The notes under the pieces were generated by a model that was given only the letters and a program-made list of their open reading frames with translations, ran no database searches and was not told where the DNA came from. Position numbers and translations under genes: made by a program. From the NCBI GenBank assembly GCA_022432975.1, contig CM039512.1, positions 43,747,124 to 43,811,123 on the forward strand: 64,000 nucleotides of DNA, read 5' to 3'. The first letter of the stretch is position 1. Each line of letters begins with the position of its first letter. Shown piece by piece: positions 12,640 to 22,893 of this stretch. Source of the DNA: Begonia masoniana. Lineage: Eukaryota > Streptophyta > Magnoliopsida > Cucurbitales > Begoniaceae.

Positions 12640-12905
12640 AACCGCACCGGGCAGTCAGTCCGTACACCGCACTGTTTACCGGCACGTCACCAACGTCCCG
12701 GTTCCTCCAGGAACGGGGTCCATAAGTCACACCCAAAACCCCCCTGTCCCGACTCGAAATGCAACTGCACCGGGCAGTCGGTCCATAAACCGCACTGTTT
12801 ACCGGCACGTCACCGCCGTCCCGGTTCCTCCAGGAACGGGGTCCATAAGTCGCATTCCAACCACTGCCTCGACTCGAAGTGCAACCGTCCGGGTAGTCGG
12901 CCAAT
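12640..12905. repeat. ~120-bp GC-rich tandem repeat in LTR-B
   Basis: Two full units and the start of a third, about 124 and 119 bp apart, marked by CCGGG at 12646, 12770 and 12889. Each full unit holds a CCCGGTTCCTCCAGGAACGG stretch with an inverted core. The block lies beside the shorter arrays and is more GC-rich than its surroundings. Confidence 0.8.
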
Positions 12906-13089
12906 ACACCGCACTACCACCAGCACGTCGCCACCGCTCCAGCTCGTCCTGGAAGTGGGGCCCACAGTCACACTCCAGCCCACTGTCGCCTGTCCACACC
13001 GTACCTCACCTCCACTACTCTCCCTCCGTGCTTGAAAACATGCTTAAAACATTTTGCGTAGCTTTTAAAACATGATGCATGCTGACCAT

Positions 13090-14569
13090 AATCAACTAAT
13101 TACAACTCCACATACGCATCACAATCAACTAACAACGACTCCACATACGCATCACATCACGAACGTGCCTACAACCCATAACGTGCACAAAGCTCACAAC
13201 TGACGTACAACTCACCCACTGCCTGCATAAGACTCATAACATACGTGCCACTAACCCACAACCAGTACAAGACTTGTAACGTATTTATCATTACCCCATA
13301 ACCTGCACAAGACTCATAACATACACACAACTAGCCCACGACCCACACAAGATTCACAACCTGCACAAAACTATCCCACAACCTACACAAGACTCACAAC
13401 CTACACAACACGCCCAACTAACGACAACTTCTCGTCCACATCCGTACCCACAACCCGCCACATATGCAAGACTCACAACATACAACGAACAATGACTACA
13501 CATACACATACGTACATATGGCCACAACACACACAAGGCTCACATCCTACACACTATGACCAACTATCGACGGCTTCTCGTCCACATCCGTACCCACAAC
13601 CCGCCACGTATGCAAAACTCACAACATACAACTAACAATGACTACACATACACATACGTACATATGGCCACAACACACACAAGGCTCACCAAACCCACAA
13701 CCTACACAGGACTCACAACCTACACAGGACTCACAACCTACACACAACTAGCCCACAACCTACACAGGACTCACAACCTACACACAACTAGCCCACAACC
13801 TACACAGGACTCACAACCTACACACAACTAGCCCACAACCTACACAGGACTCACAACCTACACAGGACTAGCCCACAACCTACACACAACTAGCCCACAA
13901 CCTACACACAACTAGCCCACAACCTACACACAACTAGCCCACAACCTACACAGGACTCACAACCTACACAGGACTCACAACCTACACAGGACTCACAACC
14001 TACACAGGACTCACAACCTACACAGGACTCACAACCTACACACAACTAGCCCACAACCTACACAGGACTCACAACCTGCATACCATGACCAACTAACGAT
14101 GACTTCACATCCACATCACTTCACACACGTACCTACGACTCACAGTATGCAAAACTCACAAACATACAACTAACAATGACTACCATACACTACGTACATA
14201 TGGCCACAACACACACAAGGCTCACCAAACCACAACCTACGCACAACTGACTGTCCACTTACGCACAACTTACCCACAACCCCACCAGACTCACCACCTA
14301 CGAACAATGACCAACAACCTACACGATACTCACAACTACGTACAACTCACCTACAGCCTGCACACGACTCATAAATACATACCACTAACCCCAACCAGCA
14401 CAAAACTCACAACCTACACACAACTAGCCACAACCTACACAGGACTCACAACCTATGCAAAGCTGGCCCACAACCTGCACATGACTCACAACCTACCCAC
14501 AACTAGCCCACCACTACACAGATCCAAACTACGCAAAGCTGGCCAACAACCTGCACAAGGACTCACAAC
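13090..14569. repeat. Short-period CA-rich tandem arrays in LTR-B
   Basis: Irregular arrays built from 18-bp (CACAACCTACACAGGACT) and 22-bp (CACAACCTACACACAACTAG plus CC) units, densest at 13690-14075. A longer block of about 150 bp around 13418-13690 is also duplicated. The units resemble parts of the 71-bp repeat to the right. No coding potential is supported. Confidence 0.85.
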
Positions 14570-16948
14570 ATCCCACTAACGACGACTTCACATCCACATC
14601 AATTCACGCACGTACCTACGACCCCCAACCTGCATTCCATGACCAACTAACGCGACTTCATCTCCACATCACATCACACACATACCTACGACTCACAACC
14701 TGCATACCATGACCAACTAACGATGACTTCACATCTACATCACTTCACACACGTACCTACGACTCCCAACCTGCATTCCATGACCAACTAACGTGACTTC
14801 ATCTCCACATCACATCACACACATACCTACGACTCACAACCTGCATACCATGACCAACTAACGATGACTTCACATCCACATCACTTCACACACGTACCTA
14901 CGACTCCCAACCTGCATACCATGACCAACTAACGATGACTTCACATCCACATCACTTCACACACGTACCTACGACTCCCAACCTGCATACCATGACCAAC
15001 TAACGATGACTTCACATCCACATCACTTCACACACGTACCTACGACTCCCAACCTGCATACCATGACCAACTAACGATGACTTCACATCCACATCACTTC
15101 ACACACGTACCTACGACTCCCAACCTGCATACCATGACCAACTAACGATGACTTCACATCCACATCACTTCACACACGTACCTACGACTCCCAACCTGCA
15201 TTCCATGACCAACTAACGATGACTTCACATCCACATCACTTCACACACGTACCTACGACTCCCAACCTGCATTCCATGACCAACTAACGATGACTTCACA
15301 TCCACATCACTTCACACACGTACCTACGACTCCCAACCTGCATACCATGACCAACTAACGATGACTTCACATCCACATCACTTCACACACGTACCTACGA
15401 CTCCCAACCTGCATACCATGACCAACTAACGATGACTTCACATCCACATCACTTCACACACGTACCTACGACTCCCAACCTGCATACCATGACCAACTAA
15501 CGATGACTTCACATCCACATCACTTCACACACGTACCTACGACTCCCAACCTGCATACCATGACCAACTAACGATGACTTCACATCCACATCACTTCACA
15601 CACGTACCTACGACTCCCAACCTGCATTCCATGACCAACTAACGATGACTTCACATCCACATCACTTCACACACGTACCTACGACTCCCAACCTGCATAC
15701 CATGACCAACTAACGATGACTTCACATCCACATCACTTCACACACGTACCTACGACTCCCAACCTGCATACCATGACCAACTAACGATGACTTCACATCC
15801 ACATCACTTCACACACGTACCTACGACTCCCAACCTGCATTCCATGACCAACTAACGATGACTTCACATCCACATCACTTCACACACGTACCTACGACTC
15901 CCAACCTGCATACCATGACCAACTAACGATGACTTCACATCCACATCACTTCACACACGTACCTACGACTCACAACCTGCATACCATGACCAACTAACGA
16001 TGACTTCACATCCACATCACTTCACACACGTACCTACGACTCACAACCTGCATACCATGACCAACTAACGATGACTTCACATCCACATCACTTCACACAC
16101 GTACCTACGACTCACAACCTGCATACCATGACCAACTAACGATGACTTCACATCCACATCACTTCACACACGTACCTACGACTCACAACCTGCATACCAT
16201 GACCAACTAACGATGACTTCACATCCACATCACTTCACACACGTACCTACGACTCACAACCTGCATACCATGACCAACTAACGATGACTTCACATCCACA
16301 TCACTTCACACACGTACCTACGACTCACAACCTGCATACCATGACCAACTAACGATGACTTCACATCCACATCACTTCACACACGTACCTACGACTCACA
16401 ACCTGCATACCATGACCAACTAACGATGACTTCACATCCACATCACTTCACACACGTACCTACGACTCACAACCTGCATACCATGACCAACTAACGATGA
16501 CTTCACATCCACATCACTTCACACACGTACCTACGACTCACAACCTGCATACCATGACCAACTAACGATGACTTCACATCCACATCACTTCACACACGTA
16601 CCTACGACTCACAACCTGCATACCATGACCAACTAACGATGACTTCACATCCACATCACTTCACACACGTACCTACGACTCACAACCTGCATACCATGAC
16701 CAACTAACGATGACTTCACATCCACATCACTTCACACACGTACCTACGACTCACAACCTGCATACCATGACCAACTAACGATGACTTCACATCCACATCA
16801 CTTCACACACGTACCTACGACTCACAACCTGCATACCATGACCAACTAACGATGACTTCACATCCACATCACTTCACACACGTACCTACGACTCACAACC
16901 TGCATACCATGACCAACTAACGATGACTTCACATCCACATCACTTCAC
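14570..16948. repeat. 71-bp satellite-like tandem array
   Basis: About 33 head-to-tail copies of a 71-bp unit. The unit contains CATACCATGACCAACTAACG, then GACTTCACATCCACATCAC, then CACACGTACCTACGACTC. Period was measured from successive TACCATGACC positions. Left units are more diverged (GCATTCC, ACGTGACTTC variants); right units from about 15960 are near identical and read CGACTCAC instead of CGACTCCC, a sign of recent local amplification. A single related unit also occurs at 14076-14150. Confidence 0.95.
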
Positions 16949-18679
16949 GGCATACACACGACTTACAACAAGCAAACAACTGTGGTGTAGGCCCTTCTGG
17001 GCGACTCTCAAACATTCTCAACACACTACTACTTACCTGGCGTCCTAGCCGCTGAGGATGCTGGTTCCTTGTCCACCTACGGCTCGACCTACGACAAATA
17101 TTTAAACTTCATAAAATCAAGCTTACATTCACCAAGTTACCCTCCAACTACTATTTCTAGTCTAACCCAACTAAAGTCTAACCAAACAGGCCATTAATTT
17201 GGGTTCGGTAAAAACTGACCCAAAACTTCAGATTTGCGTAACTTTTGCGTCGGTTACCGGAATCAAGCGATTCCAGTGGCCACGTACTCCTCTAGTAGCC
17301 TAGTTTAACCTGCCAAAAAAGGAAATTTAAAAAAACTGACCCAAAACTTCAGATTTGCGTAACTTTTGCGTCGGTTACCGGAATCAAGCGATTCCAGTGG
17401 CCACGTACTCCTCTAGTAGCCTAGTTTAACCTGCCAAAAGGAAATTTAAAACAAATGGCCGTAGCTAGGTCAAAATGTCAAAAACCCGATTCTGCCCCTA
17501 AACCAAAAATTTTCCTTTTTCCGGTTTTCTATCAATTCTCACCCGTTCCCTCACCAATCAACCACATTTACCCTTAATTAGTATAATCTAACCAAAAACC
17601 CCGAGAATACACAGCAAAACACAAAATGCCAGAACACGGCTTGCTGCATTTCGCCCAAACAAAGCCCTTTCACGGCCAAACGACCAAAGCCGGTCCAAGG
17701 GTCGGCGAACCCTCGCCGGAAGCAGCGAATTTTGGCCGGTGATCGGAGCTCAACACAGCTCGTCACCCACGACCTCAACAGAACCAGAACAGAGCAAAAA
17801 AACGAGTCTCCCCTGTCAGTTCGTGCGCGAAACCACCGAAGCTCGCTCGCCGCCGTTGTCTGGCCGGAGAACGCCGAAAATCGCGGTGGTCGTCGGTCGT
17901 CGGAGTATGGGCATCGCTCGAGCTCTCCCTCTCGTCGGGAGCTCGGGCTGAAGAAACAGAATGGCTTCTTCGCAAAGCCATTATGTTTTAATAAAATTTG
18001 TATTTTATTTTATTTTTAAACCAAATTACTAAATCGCCCTCACGTGTTTAAACTAACTAACCCATTAAAATCTCACTCAAAAATTCTAACAAAACTTTTA
18101 ATTTACTAGGTAAAGATTTTCGGGTTATTACAGAGATCGCTCCACCCGATGAGTGATGCAGTTGACGGAGGATGGCTCGCGGGGGTGTGCTGGGGCAGTC
18201 GATGCTTAACCTGACCCGTGGGGAGTGTACGTGCGTATTTTGAAGGTTTTGGGGATTTTTGGGTTAACGATGGATTAGATAGGTTTGCTGTATAGTTAGA
18301 CACATTTTAGGTTGTTTGGATCTGGATTAGTTGATAGGTTTATATTTTAAAGTTTTTAAACGTTTTAGAAACTTGCTTTGTAAAATGTTTGGTAATAGGG
18401 ATATGTTCGGTTTTTAAACATATCCATGCAGTTCGTTTTCATGAAAATATATTTCGTTCTAAACGTGTTTCGAGTCGGTTTAAATGAGGTTATGAAGGAG
18501 GTACGAGTATTTGGGGTTTTATGTTAAATTGTATTTTGAAAATGTATGAAGTGTTAATGATAATTGGGAAAGTAGTGTATGTGTTAGGTGTTTATAGGTA
18601 TGTTGTGCAAGGGAGGAAAGAAAAGAAGAAGAAGAAAGAAAAGAAAAAAAAAAAGGAAGGGGGGGGGGGGGGGGGGGAG

Positions 18680-18975
18680 GTGGGGCAGAGCGCCTGGCGA
18701 CCAATCGCCAGGAGTGGCGATCGGTCACCAAGGTGATCGCCACGCTCTGGAATTTTTCCAGAGCGTGTGGCGATCGATCGCCCAAAGGTGGGCGATCGAT
18801 CGCCCAAAGGTGGGCGATCGATCGCCTGGTGAACGATCGTGAGGCGATCGTTCCCCACAGCGAGGGGCGATTGAACGATCGTGAGACGATCGTTCACCAC
18901 AGCGAGGGGCGATCATGATCGCCCCTCCATTTTACAACTGGCGATCGATCGTCTGAAATGGGCGATCGATCGCCC
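18680..18975 (+). repeat. GGCGATCGATCGCC palindrome array with hairpin
   Basis: After a GA-rich tract and a G-run (18605-18680) come many copies of GGCGATCGATCGCC, GACGATCGTTC and CACAGCGAGGGGCG. A perfect inverted repeat at 18742-18766 has arms ACGCTCTGGAA and TTCCAGAGCGT around TTT. The same elements occur in the LTR of Gypsy-D. Confidence 0.88.
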
Positions 18976-19229
18976 TTACATTTTCAAGGGGAATTCCCCC
19001 TTTTGCCCCCCTTTTCTCAGCCGACGGTTTTCCTTTGTTTATAAATGTTTTAATATATCTTTTTAAGTTTTATTTAAATTGATTTAAGTTTGTTAAATGG
19101 TTTAAAAGCATAAACAGAAACGATTTCAATTTTTAAAATATTATTTCCACTCAAATGTTAGGTTTAAAGTTTTAAGTATAAAAAAAAAATAATACGAGAA
19201 AATAAGGGTACAGTATTAGGGTCGTCACA

Positions 19230-19322
19230 CTTGTTATGACGTAACAGGGCTTTCATCTTCTTTTTCCACGAACCAAAATCCATCTTCTCATCATATGGGA
19301 TGATTTCAATTCGGGAAGTCAT
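19230..19322 (-). pseudogene. Copia-1 gag N-terminus
   Basis: Begins at the ATG at 19322-19320. The peptide contains DFGSWKKKMKALLRHNK, the N-terminal Copia gag pattern with a conserved Trp. It breaks at the Gypsy-A insertion, and the frame continues in register at 3261. Without the insertion this gag start would be intact. Confidence 0.9.
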
Positions 19323-19612
19323 ATTACAGATGCAATATAAAAAAAATTCTTTAAAAAAAACTTTTAGATCATCAAAAAAAATAAAGGACCAGCAAGACAA
19401 CAAATTCTTGACTCAACTGAAACCGAAAAATTGTATTACAGTGACTGTAATCAAATCTTTTTAACAAAAAAAACTTTGGTTCACTATACTCTGTGCTTAG
19501 AACAGCAGATCTGAAGCACACGAGATAGCTCGTAATTGTCAAACCCTAGAAAACACGACTGGGTTTACAATTTTCGTACAATAAAATGCACTATCAAGAA
19601 AATCAAAATTAG

Positions 19613-19624
19613 GCTCTGATACCA
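19613..19624 (-). other. Copia-1 primer-binding site
   Basis: TGGTATCAGAGC on the minus strand, one base from the LTR edge. It matches the initiator tRNA-Met primer used by most Copia elements. Confidence 0.92.
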
Positions 19625-19625
19625 C

Positions 19626-20226
19626 TGTTATATAAAACTGAGTGCAAATCCTTTTCAGATTAAGTGCAAAAAATTAAAACGAATACCAAAGATTTACATG
19701 GTTCGCCCAGATCTCAAACCAAGGTTTGAGATCGACTACTTCCACGGAGCTCAACCGAGAGATATATATTATTATCAGTCAAAATACAAACTCAAAACAA
19801 TATTCTTGAAGACTAAACAATTTCAGAAGTAAAAACAAGAATCAGAGAAATACAGCAAGAATAGAAAAACATAACCTCAATCTTTTATGCCCTTGAGAAA
19901 CACGACTCAAGCGTAGATGAAGAACACTCTTCCCTCTATTTTTCTTACCGCTTCTTCTCCCTTGAAGATCTGTTTCACACAGTAACTCAGAAAAACTCTC
20001 AAACCCTAGATCGCTTTTCTTTTTTTTCAAAAGCTTCAGCTCTGTTTCTTTATCTCTCTGTTGCTAATTCTCACGAACCCACTTCTGCTATTAACTCTTC
20101 ATTAAACAGATTCCAGAAGTAGGCTTCACATAAATGGGCTGTGCTTTCAATCACTTTTGGGCTTCATGTAATAACAATGTAATTGGGCTTCATTTATAAC
20201 AATGTAATTGGGCTTCATTTATAACA
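19626..20226 (-). repeat. Copia-1 5' LTR
   Basis: 601-bp LTR bounded by TGTTATA and its inverse TATAACA. A 25-bp segment ending in GGGCTTCATTTATAAC is tandemly duplicated at 20175-20225, so either copy might define the end. The partner LTR is off the window. Confidence 0.85.
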
Positions 20227-21657
20227 CATCGCCTATAAGTGTCGACTTGGCAGTCAACTTCTGTTCAAACAGAAGTAAACAGGTGTCGACCTCTGACTTA
20301 AAGTGTCGATCGCTCAACCTTATTTTTTAGAGAAAAATGTGTCGCCTCAGTGCTATGCGCCTCAGTGAAATTCCAACCGTTTATATTGTTATCGGATTAG
20401 GTTCCTCGTCCCAGATAGGACCCATCCATGTTTTCCTTTAAAATTGAGTGGAATATTTATAACTTTAACTTTATTTTAGGCTCGAACGAGTTTGTGGACT
20501 TCGAGCTGGTACCTAAGGTAGTCACTCTCGTGTGTAGGAAGAGCGGTTCGCATTGAGGTAGAGGTTCTCTCGTGGTGAGTTATCACTCATGAAAAATATG
20601 ACTTAGCCTCGTCGCCAGCACGTCAGCTTTTTACATATATGTACCATTGGTTTTACACGTTTACTTTGCATGGTATCTTATTTGAAGTGATATACATGTT
20701 GGGGATGAATCCTCTTGATACTTTGAATAATTTCGGTGTCAAGTATCACGAAGCTATCCCAGTACACATTCTGTTACGTGAATGTTGTTTTTCTTGCATG
20801 TTTACGAAAATGGGTAATAGAGCGGTGATGACGCACTCCTTGGGTTTCAAATCCCTAAAATTGATCAGAGTATGTTTATTTATTTTGGTTACGGGTGGTA
20901 TTGTTGCAGAGCTTGCTTGCTGACTACCCAAGATAACGTTGAAGGATCTTTGGATCGATGTTACTTATTTTTCCTCTTGTCTCATGGGGTATTAATGGAT
21001 GTTCGGATCGCCACCTTTTTATACTAGTGTGCCGAATGGGTCCTTAAGTAACCCTTCTTTTTCAATGAGGTGATTTTTATTATTAAACTATGATAATGCC
21101 GTATTTTTGTATAGTCGTTTATGTATACGACAATATTTGACTTATTGCTTCATCGATAGCTCGCGGAGCCTGTTTTCTTAAAACGATGAAAATGAGTTTT
21201 CATGAAATGTTGTTTTGAAAACCATCTTTGTTATCTCATCATGTTTTGAAACCCAAAGGTAAAAGAAGTTTTACATGCACTTCATTTAGTATATCATTTA
21301 TACTAAGTTAGTCCTTCACTCCAGATGACCCCCTCCCTTTCTAGGAAAGAATAAGAATAACGAGTAATCAGAGTTCATGAGTGTTTTATTGATTTCTTGG
21401 TGAAGACTAATCTAACTTGGGTCTGCATAAGATTAATTGATTTGAACTTGGGTATTTATTTTTTCCTGTTGTTCTCTTATTTAATTATCGCACTATTATA
21501 GCTGTAATCACTGTGTCAATCTTTGGGCTTTGATTTATGTTCAAGTCTTCCACTGCAAACCAAGCCTTGGGTAGAACAATCGGGTTCTCTCCGAGGATCG
21601 AGTCGTCCAACCCGGCTTTTTGTTGGGCACATCTCAGGGTCGTGACATATATCTTAT
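20227..21657 (+). repeat. LTR-G, truncated copy
   Basis: Ends at 21657 in GGGTCGTGACA, the usual LTR end of this window, and borders decayed Copia-3. Its left side is cut by Copia-1. It aligns, with scattered changes, to the inverse of 22894-24950. Shared landmarks are GGGTCCTTAAGTAACCC, TATAGTCGTTTATGTA, ATGAAAATGAGTTTTCA and TTATCTCATCATGTTTTG. GTGTCGAC motifs lie at 20238-20320. Small open frames inside, such as 20639-20923, resemble nothing known. Confidence 0.75.
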
Positions 21658-22893
21658 TTATGAAAAATCTTAATCTTTGGACGTATTTAAGACTTGTGAA
21701 GCTCAAGTTGAAAATCAACTTAGTAAAAGAATTAAAGATGTCAGTCGGATCGCAGTAGTGATATTGCTCGGTATGACGGGTTGGGTGAACAAAATTTAGA
21801 GAAATTTGTTAAATACCTTGAGGAGTGTAATATTGTTCCTCTGTACACCATGCAGGGTCGCCTAGTATGAACATTATAATGGAAAGACAGAATAAGACAC
21901 TTAAGGATATGATAAGGAGTATGCTAACTCTCTTCACATTACTGAAATCTCTCTAGGATGAAGCATTGTAGATAACAACTCTTCACAGAGTACTAACTAA
22001 GGCAACAACTAATAAAAATCCATCTGAATATTGGAGGGGTAAAAGGTCTACTTTGGATATGTGGGATTGTCAATCTGAGACAAGGCCTTTATAGGTCAAA
22101 TGGAAAGAAACTGGACTTGAAGACTATTAGTTGTTATTTTGTTGGATGTCCTAAAAGGTTAAGAGGGTATTGATTTTATGATCCTAGTGTTAAAGCATTT
22201 TTTAAGATCAGAAATGCCCAAATTTTTTAGGATGTAGAGTTTTTGAGAGAAAATAAGAATGACATTGTGTTTGAAGAGGAAGGTGTCTCTCTTCCTTCGG
22301 TTGTTGATTTGGCGAATCCGGGTTACAATGGTCAGTCACTTCCTGAACCAATTCAAGAGGTATTATTGAAGAATAAACTCAACATTCTCAAGAAATTATG
22401 TTAGCTAAAAGATCTTGTAGAGAAAGAAAAAGTGCGATTTTAGATGATTATATCATATTTCTACAAGCACACGAGGAAATTAGGTAGGTAAAAGATAATC
22501 ATATCACTTTCCACCAAGCCATCAAAGATTCTGATTCTCAAAAGTAGATCTATACCATGAATAAGGAGTTAAAGTCATGAAAGACAATAATGTTTGAGAT
22601 CTCATCTCGTCATCTAGATGTTTGAAACTCGTCAGTTGCAAATGGATTTTTAAATCCAAAATCTGATTTGAAAAGCAATATTGAGAGAGTCAAAGCACGT
22701 CTTATTGCTAATGACTTTAATTAGAGAGAAAACATTGATTAAAAAAAATTATCTATGATATCTTCAAAAAACTTTTCTAGAATCATAATGACATTAATAG
22801 CTCATTTTAAGTTAAAGCTACATCATATAAATATTAAGACAATATTTCTAAATGTTGACATTGATAAAATGATTTATATGGTACAACTAGAAC
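21658..22893 (+). pseudogene. Copia-3 integrase and RT start (decayed)
   Basis: Heavily mutated plus-strand Copia pol. Recognisable pieces: YLEECNIVPLYTMQG and IMERQNKTLKDMIRSML (integrase core, near 21810-21945), NPSEYWRGKRSTLDMW (near 22020-22060), then IERVKARLIANDF and the RT block LKLHHINIKTIFLNVDIDK near 22810-22870. Many stops and frameshifts. It ends at AGAAC (22889-22893), the target site of the LTR-G insertion. Confidence 0.85.

Larger units (their letters stand above)
11966..18132 (-). mobile_element. Solo LTR-B with internal satellite arrays
   Basis: Inserted in the Gypsy-A 3' LTR. The 5-bp GAGAT at 11961-11965 is repeated at 18133-18137. Ends are TGTAATGCCCCGAAAATC and, as its inverse, TGTAATAACCCGAAAATC, i.e. 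TG...CA with near-identical inverted termini. No PBS, gag or pol is present, so this is a solo LTR. Orientation is minus, from the leader module: mini-exon 17076-17037, donor AG/GTAAGT at 17036-17031, GGGCCTACACC at 16993-16983, acceptor GTAG/GTAC at 12482-12481. At 6167 bp it is far longer than other LTRs here because tandem arrays fill the intron-like interval. Confidence 0.9.
3262..19229 (+). mobile_element. Gypsy-A, chromovirus-type LTR retrotransposon
   Basis: Complete but decayed Ty3/Gypsy element: 5' LTR 3262-5670, PBS 5676-5687, gag-pol 5837-10319, polypurine tract about 10342-10358, 3' LTR 10359-19229 (enlarged by solo LTR-B). It is flanked by CTTGT on both sides and lies inside Copia-1 gag. 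Pol order is protease, RT, RNase H, integrase, chromodomain-like C-terminus, which with the very long LTRs suggests a Tekay/Del-type chromovirus. In the first roughly 170 bp the two LTRs differ at about nine sites, so the insertion is not very recent. Confidence 0.96.
10359..19229 (+). repeat. Gypsy-A 3' LTR, interrupted by LTR-B
   Basis: LTR sequence at 10359-11965 and 18133-19229, with the 6.2-kb solo LTR-B between and GAGAT repeated on both sides. Signals match the 5' LTR: acceptor at 11298-11299, donor GTAAGT at 11342, GATAGGCCTACACC at about 11378, acceptor GTAG/GTGACC at 11937. The right part keeps a longer palindrome array (18680-18975) and a stretch near 18150-18220 missing from the 5' LTR. 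Confidence 0.94.
19230..20226 (-). mobile_element. Copia-1, 5' part (gag start, leader, LTR)
   Basis: Continuation of Copia-1 to the right of Gypsy-A. Starting at the LTR (20226-19626) and reading left come the PBS, a leader of about 290 bp and the gag start. The repeated CTTGT at 19230-19234 is the target duplication. Confidence 0.93.

Noticed and set aside
12541..13075. Two overlapping frames of 164 and 175 residues in LTR-B
   Set aside because: They follow a GC-rich tandem repeat in a solo LTR; the product is repeated Cys/His-rich or Ser/Thr-rich sequence with no family match.
14570..16948. Possible CRISPR-like array
   Set aside because: Units are head-to-tail without unique spacers, and the setting is a plant LTR.
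18742..18766. Hairpin as an intrinsic transcription terminator
   Set aside because: Bacterial-type terminators are not expected here, no U-run follows, and the same palindrome recurs in LTR-D.
20639..20923. 94-residue plus-strand frame in LTR-G
   Set aside because: The inverted LTR-G copy does not keep it open, so it is probably by chance.
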